Below, in pieces: positions 25,899-34,953 of a stretch of DNA of 64,000 bases. The DNA comes from Bifidobacterium tissieri. Lineage in GTDB: Bacteria > Actinomycetota > Actinomycetes > Actinomycetales > Bifidobacteriaceae. How positions within the stretch are numbered: position 1 is the stretch's first letter; each line of letters begins with the position of its first letter. Location: positions 1 through 64,000 of the forward strand of contig NZ_MWWV01000015.1 of NCBI RefSeq assembly GCF_002259645.1, read 5' to 3'. Below the pieces are notes generated by a model. It saw only the letters and a program-made list of their open reading frames with translations, did no database searches and was not told where the DNA came from. A program made the translations under genes and the position numbers.

Positions 25899-25994
25899 AA
25901 CAATCCACCTAACAACCGCCTCGTCGCGGTCCTATTTTTCATCATTGTCCAAAAGCATGAATCCGCCGGGAACTTCCGGCGTCACAGTCATTGT

Positions 25995-26029
25995 TGTTGG
26001 TGGCAGCGCCACAGGCGCTGCCACCAACA
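25995..26029 (-). other. Perfect 16-bp stem hairpin between dehydrogenase and permease genes
   Basis: TGTTGGTGGCAGCGCC (25995-26010) and its exact complement (26014-26029) enclose a 3-base loop. No U-run follows on either strand, so it is more likely an mRNA stability or processing element than a simple terminator. Confidence 0.7.
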
Positions 26030-26061
26030 TGCCCTCCAGGCCAAGTATTCGCTCAACCTGA

Positions 26062-26190
26062 GCGGGGGAGGCGGTATATGTTTCGCGATCGTAGTCAACG
26101 GAGGGGGTTTGTTATGCTTTGCAAAACAAACCCCCGGAGTGAGGCCGAACGGCCATGAGTGTATCGCGAAACGTACACCGCCTCCCCCGC
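26062..26190 (-). other. Nested 130-bp inverted-repeat structure
   Basis: Arms of 28 bp (beginning GCGGGGGAGGCGGT at 26062 and ending ACCGCCTCCCCCGC at 26190) pair with only one mismatch and one G:U whichever strand is transcribed. Inside, GGGGGTTTGTT (26104-26114) pairs with AACAAACCCCC (26125-26135) as a second hairpin, and GGCCGAACGGCC (26143-26154) forms a third. It begins 27 bases beyond the dehydrogenase stop on the minus strand. With the hairpin at 25995-26029 it fills most of the 318-bp gap, which holds no gene. Confidence 0.75.
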
Positions 26191-26216
26191 GACCAAGGGG
26201 AGGGCCGAGCCGAACC

Positions 26217-27221
26217 CTACTTGCCGACCTTCACCACGGCCTTCGACACCCCAGTGAACTTCCCCTCGAGGAAGTCCTGCACCTGCTCCAGCTCGATCTC
26301 ATGGCTGATCAGCGCGCCGATGTTCATCTTGCCGGTGGAGACGAGGGCGATGGCGTCCTTGAAGGTGAGCGGGTTGATGAAGGAGCCCTGGATGGTGAGC
26401 TGCTTCTTGTAGATGTCGTAGGTGTTCATTTCGAAGTGCGCCTCCTGCGGGCCCACGCCGAACATGAGGACCTGTGCGCCCTTCTTGGTGGCGGCCACGG
26501 CCTGCGCCTGGGTGGCGGGCAGTCCTACGGCTTCGATGACCACGTCGTAGGTGTCGGCGGGGATCTGCTCGCGGGTGGTGTTGTAGATGTTGGTGACGCC
26601 GAAGAGGTCCTTGTTGCGCTGGAGCTTCTCGTCGAAGATGCCGGCGAGGTCCACCTGGTGCACACCGTAGGCCTGGAGTAGCTGCACGAAGATCTGGCCC
26701 ATGAAGCCGTCGCCGATCACGAGCGCCTTCTGGTAGGGGCGCAGGTCGAGCAGGTCAAGGCCGTGCACGCCGCAGGAGACGGGCTCGATGGCGGCGGCGT
26801 CGCGCAGACTCACGGTGTCGGGCAGCTTGTAGACCACGGTGGCGGGGGCGGTGAACTGTTCGGCGAGGCCACCGTCGCGGGTCACGCCGACGGCGCTCAG
26901 ATGATCGCACAGTTCGGGGCGCTGGGTGAGGCAGAACTCGCACTGTCCGCAGTAGATGTTCGGGTCGACGGCCACACGGTCGCCGGGCTTGACGTTGGTG
27001 ACCTCGTCGCCGATGGCGGCCACGACGCCGGAGTTCTCATGGCCGAGCACGATCGGCGGCACGGCGGCTGCGGAGCCGGGGCGGCCTGCGTACAGGTCGT
27101 GGTCGGTGCCGCATACGCCGGCGTATGCGGTGTTGATGAGCACTTCGTTCGGGGCGATTTCGGGGGTGGGCAGATCCTGGATTTCGAACTGCTTGACGCC
27201 GGTGAGAACAAGAGCCTTCAT
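26217..27221 (-). CDS. Zinc-dependent alcohol/polyol dehydrogenase (MDR family)
   Basis: 334 residues. Catalytic-zinc ligands Cys37 (AGVCGTDHD) and the GHE motif near 60, and four structural-zinc cysteines in YCGQCEFCLTQRPELC (about 88-103). The nucleotide-binding GDGFMGQIF lies near 165; GDGFMG replaces the usual GxGxxG with one changed position. This is the sorbitol/threonine dehydrogenase-like branch. Start MKALVLTGVKQFE is set by GGAAGG about 9 bases upstream on the minus strand. It heads an operon with the permease and VOC genes, separated from them by a heavily structured gap. Confidence 0.9.
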   Translation of the reverse strand: MKALVLTGVKQFEIQDLPTPEIAPNEVLINTAYAGVCGTDHDLYAGRPGSAAAVPPIVLGHENSGVVAAIGDEVTNVKPGDRVAVDPNIYCGQCEFCLTQRPELCDHLSAVGVTRDGGLAEQFTAPATVVYKLPDTVSLRDAAAIEPVSCGVHGLDLLDLRPYQKALVIGDGFMGQIFVQLLQAYGVHQVDLAGIFDEKLQRNKDLFGVTNIYNTTREQIPADTYDVVIEAVGLPATQAQAVAATKKGAQVLMFGVGPQEAHFEMNTYDIYKKQLTIQGSFINPLTFKDAIALVSTGKMNIGALISHEIELEQVQDFLEGKFTGVSKAVVKVGK

Positions 27222-27896
27222 GATTGTTGCCTTCCATCTTCTTCCCGCTGTCATACCTGCGGGAGGTGCGCGGCTTCCATGCCGCGAATGCTGATTGTCG
27301 ATTGTTGTTGTGAGGGGATGTCCGTTCATGGCTGATGCTGCATTGTGTCGCCATGGGGATACAAGAGATGTTTCACGTGAAACAGAAGGGTGTATGCAGT
27401 TTGACGCCGATTGTCCGATCGGTCGTCGTGTTGTGCCGACTACAGATGCGTCTGACGGCGGACGAGCCGCTCGCGGCGGTGGCGGAGCTGTACCGCCGTG
27501 CACGCTGCATCGTCGAAGAACCTCATCATGGCGGATCACCTCCTCGTTGTTGCCTCGTTGCTGTGATGGCACTAACAGTACCTTATGTAAAAAACTTTTG
27601 CAAATTATATTTCTATAACTGACGACACGCCTCGAATTACAACGATTATGAACATTGTGATTGCAGTCCAAGTGACGATATTTCGCGACCCGCGCATGCC
27701 CGCGTACTGCCGATGTGACGTAATCAACATCCGTGAAAACCCGCGTAGAGCTGAATGTGCACCCTTCCGTAATCATCCGAATCACGCTACCGTGGAAAGG
27801 CTGCCCGTGTCCGTCGCGTGAACCGTCGTGACCGTCGGCATCATGAATCATCCATGACATATAGACACGTAGATAAAGGGAGGCAACAGGGGAGAT
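27222..27896. other. 675-bp divergent intergenic region carrying parS
   Basis: Lies between the dehydrogenase (minus) and the ABC exporter (plus). Short frames (for example 27295-27618) lack ribosome sites and recognisable products. The parS site at 27369-27384 is the clearest element. The part from 27590 to 27660 is AT-rich. Promoters for both flanking genes must lie here but no confident -35/-10 pair was found. Confidence 0.6.
27369..27384. promoter_or_regulatory. parS: parS, ParB binding and loading site
   Basis: TGTTTCACGTGAAACA is a perfect 16-bp palindrome identical to the consensus parS bound by chromosomal ParB in most bacteria. It loads ParB for chromosome segregation and SMC recruitment. 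Because actinobacterial parS sites cluster around oriC, it suggests that this window is in the origin-proximal part of the chromosome. No parA, parB or dnaA gene is in the window. Confidence 0.88.
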
Positions 27897-30800
27897 ATGT
27901 TCGACAAACGTCTGTTTTCCATAGTGCCGGGGGTCGGACGACTCGTCGCCGGCAAGGCGGCGCTGCTGTGGGTCACGCTGATGGCCAACGTCGCGTTCGC
28001 CGTCACGCTCGTCCTATTCCTGTTCGATCTGCTCACCGCGGCCGATCCACACCGTCCCGTGCCGGCCAGCTGTCAGATTGATCCGAACGGCGGCTGTGCG
28101 CCCGCGCCCGGACTCGCCGATCTTCATCTTGGCATGACGCCGAACGAAGCCGTCCCATACCTCATCGCGTTCGTGATCATCGCCGCGATCCGCTATGCGG
28201 CCACGCGCGGTGCCACGCATCTGGGCTTCCTCGCCGCCGAAAAGGTCAAGCTCGCGCTGCGTCAGAAGATGATCCGCAAGATGCACGCCCTCGGACCCGC
28301 GTACTCATCCACCGTCCGCACCTCCAACGTGGTGCAGCTCGCCGGCGAAGGCGTCGAACAGGTGCAAACCTTTTTCGACCTGTTCCTGCCCCAGCTGTTC
28401 TACAGCGTGCTCGCCCCCATCACCCTGTTCGTCGTGCTGCTGCCCGTGAACCTGCCGGCCGCCGTCACACTGCTCGTCTGCGCGCCGCTCATCGTGTTCA
28501 TCGTCGGACTCGTCGCCATGAGCGCCGCCCGTGTCTTCAAGAAATACTGGGGCAAGTACACCGATCTCGGTGCCACGTTCCTCGACGACCTGCAGGGCCT
28601 TGAAACCCTCAAGAACTTCGACGCCGACGAACGCGCCCACCACACCATGAACACGCGCGCCGAGGAATTCCGCGTCATGACCATGAACGTGCTGCAGATC
28701 CAGTTGCGCTCGCTGTCCGTCATGGACCTGGTGGCGTACGGTGGCGCGGCCGCCGGCATCGGCGTGGCCCTGTGGCAGTACGCCACGTACGGCGTGGACC
28801 TGGGCGCCGTGCTGCTCATCGTGCTGCTGTCCGCCGACTTCTTCATCCCGCTGCGTCAGCTCGGCTCCTACTTCCATGTGGCCATGAACGGCATGACCTC
28901 CAGCCGCAAGATCCTCGACCTGCTCGACACCCCCGAACCTGATCACGGCAACGGCGTCATGCCTGTCGACGCCGTGACCGTGCGATTCGACGGCGTGGGA
29001 TTCCGCTACGCGGACGACACCGAAGCCCTGCGCGATGTGTCGTTCACCGCCCGTCCCGGCGAACTGACCGCGATCGTGGGCGTGAGCGGCTCCGGCAAAT
29101 CCACCGCCGCCGGTCTGATCGCCGGACGGCTCACCGGCTACACCGGCTCCATCGCCCTGCGCGGGGTCGCTCCCGGCAAGGACGGCAAGGACGACGGCAC
29201 GTCCGTCGAACTGCGCGACGCCTCCCTGGATTCACTGCTTGCCGGCGTGACCATCGTCTCCGCCACCAGCCACCTGTTCCACGACACCCTACGGAACAAC
29301 CTGCTCATGGCCGCCCCCGATGCCACCGACGACGACCTGTGGCATGCGCTCGAACTCGCCCGCGTGGCCGACTTCGTCCGCGAACAGCCGGACGGGCTCG
29401 ACATGCGCATCGATGAAGGCGCGTCCAACCTCTCCGGCGGACAGAAGCAGCGCATCGCGCTGGCCCGCGGCCTACTGCACGATTCGGCCATCACCGTGTT
29501 CGACGAGGCCACCAGCAACGTGGACGCCGAAAGCGAGCGCCTGATCCTCGACGCGATCCACGATCTCGCCGCATCCGGCAAGACCGTGATCATGATCACC
29601 CACCGCATGGCCAACGCCGTGGACGCCAACCACGTGGTCGTGTTCGACCACGGCACGGTCGTCGAAACCGGTACGCACGCCGAACTCATGGCGGCAGCCG
29701 GCGAATACGAACGACTGTTCCGCACGCAAAGCGCGGTGGAAAACATTGGGGATCGCGGTGCCGCCGCCGTACGCGACGCGAACCTCACGCATGCTGATGG
29801 CAACGCCACCGACGTCGACGATGCCGCATCCGTTGATTCCACCCAGTCCTCGTCGCCGTCCACGAACGGCACGACGATGTCCACAATGGGCCTGATCCGC
29901 CGACTGCTCGGTCAGGCCCGACCGCTCGCCGGATTCATGACCGCAGCCGTCGTTTGCGGCGTGATCGGCCATCTGGCGGCGACCCTGCTGCCCACGTTCG
30001 GTGTGATCGGCCTGTTCGCGCTTGCCGGCCACCCCGTCTGGGGCATCGGCGTCGTCCCTGCCACGATCGGACTGGCGGTGTGCGCGGTGGTCCGTGGCGC
30101 CATGCGCTACGTGGAACAGTTCATGAACCACAACGTGGCATTCCGCCTGCTCGCCCTGTTCCGCGACAAGGCGTTCGGCGCGCTGCGACGTCTTGCCCCG
30201 GCCAAACTCGCCGGACATGGCAAGGGCGATCTGGTGGCCCTGATCACCACCGACGTGGAACTGCTGGAGATCTTCTTCGCCCACACCATCTCCCCGGTGG
30301 TCATCGCCGTCGTCACCTCGATCGTGTTCGCCGCGCTGCTGGCCGGACTGAACCCGTGGTTCGCCCTGCTGCTCATCGTCGCCCACCTGACGGTAGGCGT
30401 GGCATTGCCCCGACTGTTCGCCGCGCGCGTGACGCCGCTTGGCGCGCAGATTCGCAAGACCTCGGCCGAACTTGACGACTATGTGCTCGACGGCATGCGC
30501 GGCATGGACGAGACCATCCGCTTCAACCAGGGCGAGCACCGCGTGGCTTCGATCACCGAACGCACCATGGCGTTGTGGAACCGTCGCGGACGACTCAGCC
30601 GCGCCAACGGCGTATTCGCCGGCCTCGGTGGTGTGCTGGTCGAACTGTTCACCGTGATCGCCGCGGCCATCGCGTTGTCGCTCGCGTTCGCCGACTCGCT
30701 CAGCGTGCCGAACTCGATCGTCGCCATCACGCTGATCTCCAGCTCGTTCGGCCCCACGCTCGCACTGAGCGCCCTGCCGGCCAGCCTGACCCAGACGTTC

Positions 30801-31595
30801 GCCTCGGCACGTCGCCTGTTCGCCCTCATGGACGAGGCTCCGGCCGTCGAGGAACGCGGTACCGCAACCCCGGACTACACCGGCATGACGCTCGACCATG
30901 TCACCTTCGCCTACCCCGGAACGGATACGACGATCCTGACCGACGCCTCGCTGAACGTGCCGCGCACGGGCGTGCTCGGCGTGCAGGGGCGCTCCGGTGC
31001 CGGCAAGTCCACCATGCTCAAGCTGCTCATGCGGTACTGGGACCCGAACACCGGCACGGTACGCATGTCCGGCACCGATCTGCGTGACGTGGACGCGCAT
31101 CATCGCCGTCGCGTACAGACCATGCTCGCCCAGGAGACCTACCTGTTCGACGGCACGATCCGCGAGAACCTGCTGCTGGCCGATCCGAACGCCAGCGAAG
31201 AGGCATTGACCGACGCCTGCCGTCGCGCAAGCGTGACCGACCTCATCGACTCGCTGCCGGACGGACTCGACACCGCCGTGGGCGAGCTGGGCGACCGTCT
31301 CTCCGAAGGCGAGCGCCAGCGCATCGGACTGGCCCGCGTGTTCCTGCGCCGCGCCGATCTGGTGCTGTTCGACGAGCCGACGAGCCGCCTCGACGCACTC
31401 AACGAGGCCGTGATCCTACGGTCCATCGACGCGCTTGCCACCACGGACGGACCGGCCGTGATGCTCGTCTCCCACCGCGAATCCGCCATGCGCATCGCCG
31501 ATCGCGTGCTGCAGGTCGGCCCGGCCGCAACAGAAACGTCGGCAACGGAAACGGCGACAACGGCGGAGAAGACGGGCCGGCCGATCCGCGAGTAG
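27897..31595 (+). CDS. Fused double ABC exporter (TMD-NBD-TMD-NBD), CydDC-like
   Basis: 1232 residues, two ABC half-transporters in one chain. First half: six-helix exporter domain (about 15-330), Walker A GVSGSGKST (about 395), signature NLSGGQKQRIALARG, Walker B ITVFDEATS. A Ser/Thr/Asp-rich linker (about 620-660) joins the second half: helices to about 960, Walker A GRSGAGKST (about 1032), a degenerate signature LSEGERQRIGLARV and Walker B LVLFDEPTS. The layout matches fused CydD-CydC proteins that export thiols for cytochrome bd assembly; no cydA or cydB is in the window, so a general lipid, drug or peptide exporter is possible. GGGGAG precedes the ATG. The asymmetric second signature suggests one weak ATPase site. 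Confidence 0.85.
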   Translation: MFDKRLFSIVPGVGRLVAGKAALLWVTLMANVAFAVTLVLFLFDLLTAADPHRPVPASCQIDPNGGCAPAPGLADLHLGMTPNEAVPYLIAFVIIAAIRYAATRGATHLGFLAAEKVKLALRQKMIRKMHALGPAYSSTVRTSNVVQLAGEGVEQVQTFFDLFLPQLFYSVLAPITLFVVLLPVNLPAAVTLLVCAPLIVFIVGLVAMSAARVFKKYWGKYTDLGATFLDDLQGLETLKNFDADERAHHTMNTRAEEFRVMTMNVLQIQLRSLSVMDLVAYGGAAAGIGVALWQYATYGVDLGAVLLIVLLSADFFIPLRQLGSYFHVAMNGMTSSRKILDLLDTPEPDHGNGVMPVDAVTVRFDGVGFRYADDTEALRDVSFTARPGELTAIVGVSGSGKSTAAGLIAGRLTGYTGSIALRGVAPGKDGKDDGTSVELRDASLDSLLAGVTIVSATSHLFHDTLRNNLLMAAPDATDDDLWHALELARVADFVREQPDGLDMRIDEGASNLSGGQKQRIALARGLLHDSAITVFDEATSNVDAESERLILDAIHDLAASGKTVIMITHRMANAVDANHVVVFDHGTVVETGTHAELMAAAGEYERLFRTQSAVENIGDRGAAAVRDANLTHADGNATDVDDAASVDSTQSSSPSTNGTTMSTMGLIRRLLGQARPLAGFMTAAVVCGVIGHLAATLLPTFGVIGLFALAGHPVWGIGVVPATIGLAVCAVVRGAMRYVEQFMNHNVAFRLLALFRDKAFGALRRLAPAKLAGHGKGDLVALITTDVELLEIFFAHTISPVVIAVVTSIVFAALLAGLNPWFALLLIVAHLTVGVALPRLFAARVTPLGAQIRKTSAELDDYVLDGMRGMDETIRFNQGEHRVASITERTMALWNRRGRLSRANGVFAGLGGVLVELFTVIAAAIALSLAFADSLSVPNSIVAITLISSSFGPTLALSALPASLTQTFASARRLFALMDEAPAVEERGTATPDYTGMTLDHVTFAYPGTDTTILTDASLNVPRTGVLGVQGRSGAGKSTMLKLLMRYWDPNTGTVRMSGTDLRDVDAHHRRRVQTMLAQETYLFDGTIRENLLLADPNASEEALTDACRRASVTDLIDSLPDGLDTAVGELGDRLSEGERQRIGLARVFLRRADLVLFDEPTSRLDALNEAVILRSIDALATTDGPAVMLVSHRESAMRIADRVLQVGPAATETSATETATTAEKTGRPIRE

Positions 31596-31658
31596 GCCGA
31601 AACCGGTCGTTCTATCATGGCAGGAAGATGGATATCGTCTGACGAGCAAGGAGCACCT

Positions 31659-32513
31659 ATGGGATTTGGACCGATTCCGAACATCACGTTGTCCAACGGC
31701 GCGGCCATTCCGCAGATCGGACTGGGCGTGCTGCGCATTGACGACGACGCCACCGCGCCGGTCGTCAAATCCGCACTCGAAGTGGGCTACCGTCACATCG
31801 ACACAGCGGCCGGCTATGGCAACGAGGGCGGTGTGGGACAGGCGCTGGAAGCGTCCGGATACGCGCATGGCAGCAAGCGCGAGCAGGTGTGGATCACCAC
31901 CAAGCTCCGTGACTCCGAGCAGGGATACGACTCCGCGCTCACGGCGTTCGACCGTCAGATCGGTCTGTTGCGCACGGACTACGTGGACATGTACATGATC
32001 CACTGGCCCACGCCGTTCGACTGGCGCAGCGCCGACGTGTGGCGCGCGTTCACGCGTCTGCGCGACGAGGGTCGTGTGCGCACGCTCGGCGTCTGCAACT
32101 TCCTGCCCGAGCATCTGGAACGCCTGCACGAGGAGACGGGGGAGTGGCCCGCCGTCGATCAGATCGAACTGCACCCCACCTGGCAGCAGCGTGAGGTGAC
32201 CGCGTTCTGCAAGGCGCACGGCATCGCCGTGGAGGCGTACTCGCCGATCGCGCGCGGTGCCGATCTCAACGCCGGCGACGGCGTGATCGCCCGCATCGCC
32301 GAGGCGCATGGCGTCAGCCACGCCCAGGTGATTCTGCGCTGGCATATCGAGAACGGCACGATCATCATCCCCAAGTCCGTGCATCGCGAACGTCAGATCG
32401 AGAACGGCTCGCTGTTCGACTTCGCGCTCACTGCGGAGGAGCATGCGGCCATCGACGCGCTCGACGGCCCGACGCGCGCCGGCCACGATCCACGTACCTT
32501 CTCCTACAGCTGA
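31659..32513 (+). CDS. Aldo/keto reductase (2,5-diketo-gluconate reductase-like)
   Basis: 284 residues, NADPH-dependent TIM-barrel reductase. Catalytic tetrad is visible: Asp and Tyr in GYRHIDTAAGYGNE, Lys in WITTKL, His in YMIHWP. The cofactor-binding IIPKSVHRERQIEN is near 245. AAGGAG lies 6 bases before ATG 31659, preferred over the earlier in-frame start at 31617. It is 63 bp after the exporter gene and 4 bp before the nuclease gene. Likely reduces reactive carbonyls or sugar ketoacids. Confidence 0.92.
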   Translation: MGFGPIPNITLSNGAAIPQIGLGVLRIDDDATAPVVKSALEVGYRHIDTAAGYGNEGGVGQALEASGYAHGSKREQVWITTKLRDSEQGYDSALTAFDRQIGLLRTDYVDMYMIHWPTPFDWRSADVWRAFTRLRDEGRVRTLGVCNFLPEHLERLHEETGEWPAVDQIELHPTWQQREVTAFCKAHGIAVEAYSPIARGADLNAGDGVIARIAEAHGVSHAQVILRWHIENGTIIIPKSVHRERQIENGSLFDFALTAEEHAAIDALDGPTRAGHDPRTFSYS

Positions 32514-32517
32514 TCGC

Positions 32518-33252
32518 ATGGCCAAACGTCGCAGACGCGCATTCCGAGGATCGTCACCGTTGGAACGGCTGGCGATCCTCGTGGTGTTGGCCGTCGTGAT
32601 CGGGATCAGCGCCGGACTGCTGCTGCCGCAGGTGAGCGTGACCGTGGGGCGGGCGACCGGTGAATACACGGCGACCGGCAGCGCCGCGGACACGCTGGCC
32701 ACGCTTGCTGTGGTCGACGATCGCAAGCCGTCGAGCACCTACCAGCGTGACGCATTCGGCTTCCGCCAATACGATCCCGACGGCAACGGTTGCGATTCGC
32801 GCAACGATACGCTTGCCCGCGATCTGAAGAACGTCACCTATGCGAACGCCGAACGGTGTAAGGTCGAATCCGGCACGCTCGACGATCCCTACACCGGCAG
32901 GACCATCACCTTCAAACGCGGTCAGACCACCAGCGCCGCCGTGCAGATCGATCATGTGGTGGCGCTCAACAACGCGTGGAAGTCCGGCGCGGACTCGTGG
33001 GACACGAAGAAGCGATACGAGTTCAGCAACGATCCGTACAATCTGCTGGCCGTCGACGGTCCGGCTAACGTGGAGAAGGGCGATGCCGACGCGTCGGTCT
33101 GGCTGCCGCCGAACGCGTCGTACGACTGCGCGTACGTGGCCCGACAGATCGGTGTCAAGGCCAAGTATGGGCTGAGTGTGACCACGGCGGAGAAGAACGC
33201 CATGCTCAAGACGCTCGCCGAATGTCCGGGACAGGCCGTGCCCGACCGCTGA
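32518..33252 (+). CDS. Secreted or membrane-anchored HNH-type nuclease domain protein (DUF1524/GmrSD-like)
   Basis: 244 residues. A basic start (MAKRRRRAFRG) and one hydrophobic helix (LAILVVLAVVIGISAGLLL, about 17-36) place the rest outside the membrane. The catalytic segment is QIDHVVALNNAWKSGADSW (about 143-161) followed by NDPYNLLAVDGPANVEKGDA, the His-Asn-His pattern of the DUF1524 family found in many actinobacterial exported proteins. Cys in GNGCDSRND, ERCK, YDCAY and ECPG may form disulphides. The ATG is 4 bp after the reductase stop with no own ribosome site, so translation is probably coupled. Function could be nutrient DNA scavenging. Confidence 0.85.
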   Translation: MAKRRRRAFRGSSPLERLAILVVLAVVIGISAGLLLPQVSVTVGRATGEYTATGSAADTLATLAVVDDRKPSSTYQRDAFGFRQYDPDGNGCDSRNDTLARDLKNVTYANAERCKVESGTLDDPYTGRTITFKRGQTTSAAVQIDHVVALNNAWKSGADSWDTKKRYEFSNDPYNLLAVDGPANVEKGDADASVWLPPNASYDCAYVARQIGVKAKYGLSVTTAEKNAMLKTLAECPGQAVPDR

Positions 33253-33313
33253 AATCGTGCCTGATCGACGAGTCGGTTCGCCACCCGATACGTGAAGGTG
33301 TTATAACGGCGCT

Positions 33314-34756
33314 GTGAGTATGAATGATGGGGAACGTACGAACATGGACGATCGCAATCAATCGAATCAGACGCTGAACGGTCGACAGCCGTCCGATAAT
33401 CACGAACGCAATGAACATGACAGTGGCTCCGAACCCGTGGATTCCGGGTTCGTGGATCCTGATGAGGCGGCGGTGCTCGCCGCCAGCGGCAGACCCCACC
33501 GCCAGCACATGCGCAGCGTACCGAAGCTGGCCACCCCGCACACCGGGGCCAAGACCAAGCTGTCGGCCATCATCGGGCCGGCCTTCGTGGCGGCCGTGGC
33601 CTATGTGGATCCGGGCAACGTGGCCGCCAACATCACCTCGGGCGCACGGTATGGATTCCTGCTCGTCTGGGTGCTGGTGCTCGCCAATGCGATGAGCGTG
33701 CTCATCCAGTACCAATCCGCCAAACTGGGCATCGTGACCGGCCAGTCGCTGCCCGCGCTGCTGGGCAATCGCATGAACCCGGGAGGACGACTGCTGTTCT
33801 TCGCGCAGGCCGAGGTGATCGCCATCGCCACCGATCTGGCCGAGGTGATCGGCGGGGCGATCGCCCTCAATCTGCTGTTCGGTCTGCCGATGTTCGTCGG
33901 CGGGTGCATCATCGGCGCGGTCTCCACCGTGCTGCTGCGGTTCCAGGGCAGGAGCCAGAATCTGTTCGAGAAGCTCATCGTGGCGCTGCTGCTCGTCATC
34001 ACATTCGGTTTCATCGCCGGACTGTTCATCGAGCCGCCGGCTCCATCCAAGGTGCTCGGCGGTCTGGTCCCGCACTTCAACGGGTCGGACTCGGTGCTCA
34101 TGGCCAGCTCCATGCTGGGGGCGACGGTGATGCCGCACGCGATCTACCTGCATTCCACGCTGGTCAATGACCATTACGAGGGGCGCAAGGAGCGCCCCGA
34201 CATCCGTCGCGAGCTGTTCGGCACCAAGATCGACGTGGTATGGGCGCTACTGCTCGCCGGCACCGTGAATCTGGCGTTGCTGCTACTCGCCGCGAACAGT
34301 CTGCATGGCATGTCCGGCACCGACACGATCGAAGGTGCCCAGCATGCGGTGGTGCAGGTGCTCGGACCGGTCATCGGCACGATCTTCTCGATCGGCCTGC
34401 TCGCTTCCAGTCTGTCAAGCACATCGGTGGGCACCTACGCCGGTCAGGAGATCATGCACGGCCTGTTGCACGTGGATGCGCCGATGTGGGCATGCCGCAT
34501 CATCACGCTCGTGCCGGCCCTTGTGATCCTCTGGTTCAGTTCGAACCCCACGTTCGCGTTGGTGGTGGGTCAGGTGATCCTTTCGATCGGCATCCCGTTC
34601 GCTATCATTCCGCTCATGCGCTATACGCACGATCGCCAGCTTATGGGCCAATGGGCGGATGGGCCCGTCAAGCATGTGATCTTCATGCTTGTGGCCGCGC
34701 TGATCATCGTGCTCAACGTGACGTTGGTGGTGCTCACCTTCATGGGGAGGAACTGA
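33314..34756 (+). CDS. mntH: Nramp-family divalent metal (Mn2+/Fe2+) transporter
   Basis: 480 residues at most. The metal-binding helix 1 motif DPGN (in AAVAYVDPGNVAANI) and helix 6 motif MPHAIYLHS define the Nramp family; ten to eleven hydrophobic segments follow. Residues 1-75 are a hydrophilic Asn/Asp/His-rich extension longer than in typical MntH. The start is uncertain: GTG 33314, ATG 33320 or ATG 33344 (the last has GGGGAAC upstream). It is separated from the nuclease gene by 61 bp. Proton-coupled Mn2+ uptake at the membrane is the expected role. Confidence 0.9.
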   Translation: MSMNDGERTNMDDRNQSNQTLNGRQPSDNHERNEHDSGSEPVDSGFVDPDEAAVLAASGRPHRQHMRSVPKLATPHTGAKTKLSAIIGPAFVAAVAYVDPGNVAANITSGARYGFLLVWVLVLANAMSVLIQYQSAKLGIVTGQSLPALLGNRMNPGGRLLFFAQAEVIAIATDLAEVIGGAIALNLLFGLPMFVGGCIIGAVSTVLLRFQGRSQNLFEKLIVALLLVITFGFIAGLFIEPPAPSKVLGGLVPHFNGSDSVLMASSMLGATVMPHAIYLHSTLVNDHYEGRKERPDIRRELFGTKIDVVWALLLAGTVNLALLLLAANSLHGMSGTDTIEGAQHAVVQVLGPVIGTIFSIGLLASSLSSTSVGTYAGQEIMHGLLHVDAPMWACRIITLVPALVILWFSSNPTFALVVGQVILSIGIPFAIIPLMRYTHDRQLMGQWADGPVKHVIFMLVAALIIVLNVTLVVLTFMGRN

Positions 34757-34953
34757 CTCGGGGCATTCGGCATTCGATGTGAATGTCGCGCGATGACACG
34801 CCGATATCGCTGCAAAATTCATCCGACGTCCATGTTTGGTATACCGTCCGTCCGCTTGGAGCGTTGTGTCGTCTGTGGTCCGTCCATAATGTGGTAGACG
34901 AAAAACGATCGACGGCGGGTGTATGCGCCTGCGCAAGGAGAACAGGACGGACG

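Noticed and set aside
24642-26681. 679-codon plus-strand frame across the polyol permease and dehydrogenase
   Set aside because: Antisense shadow of two well-supported minus-strand genes and of the structured gap between them.
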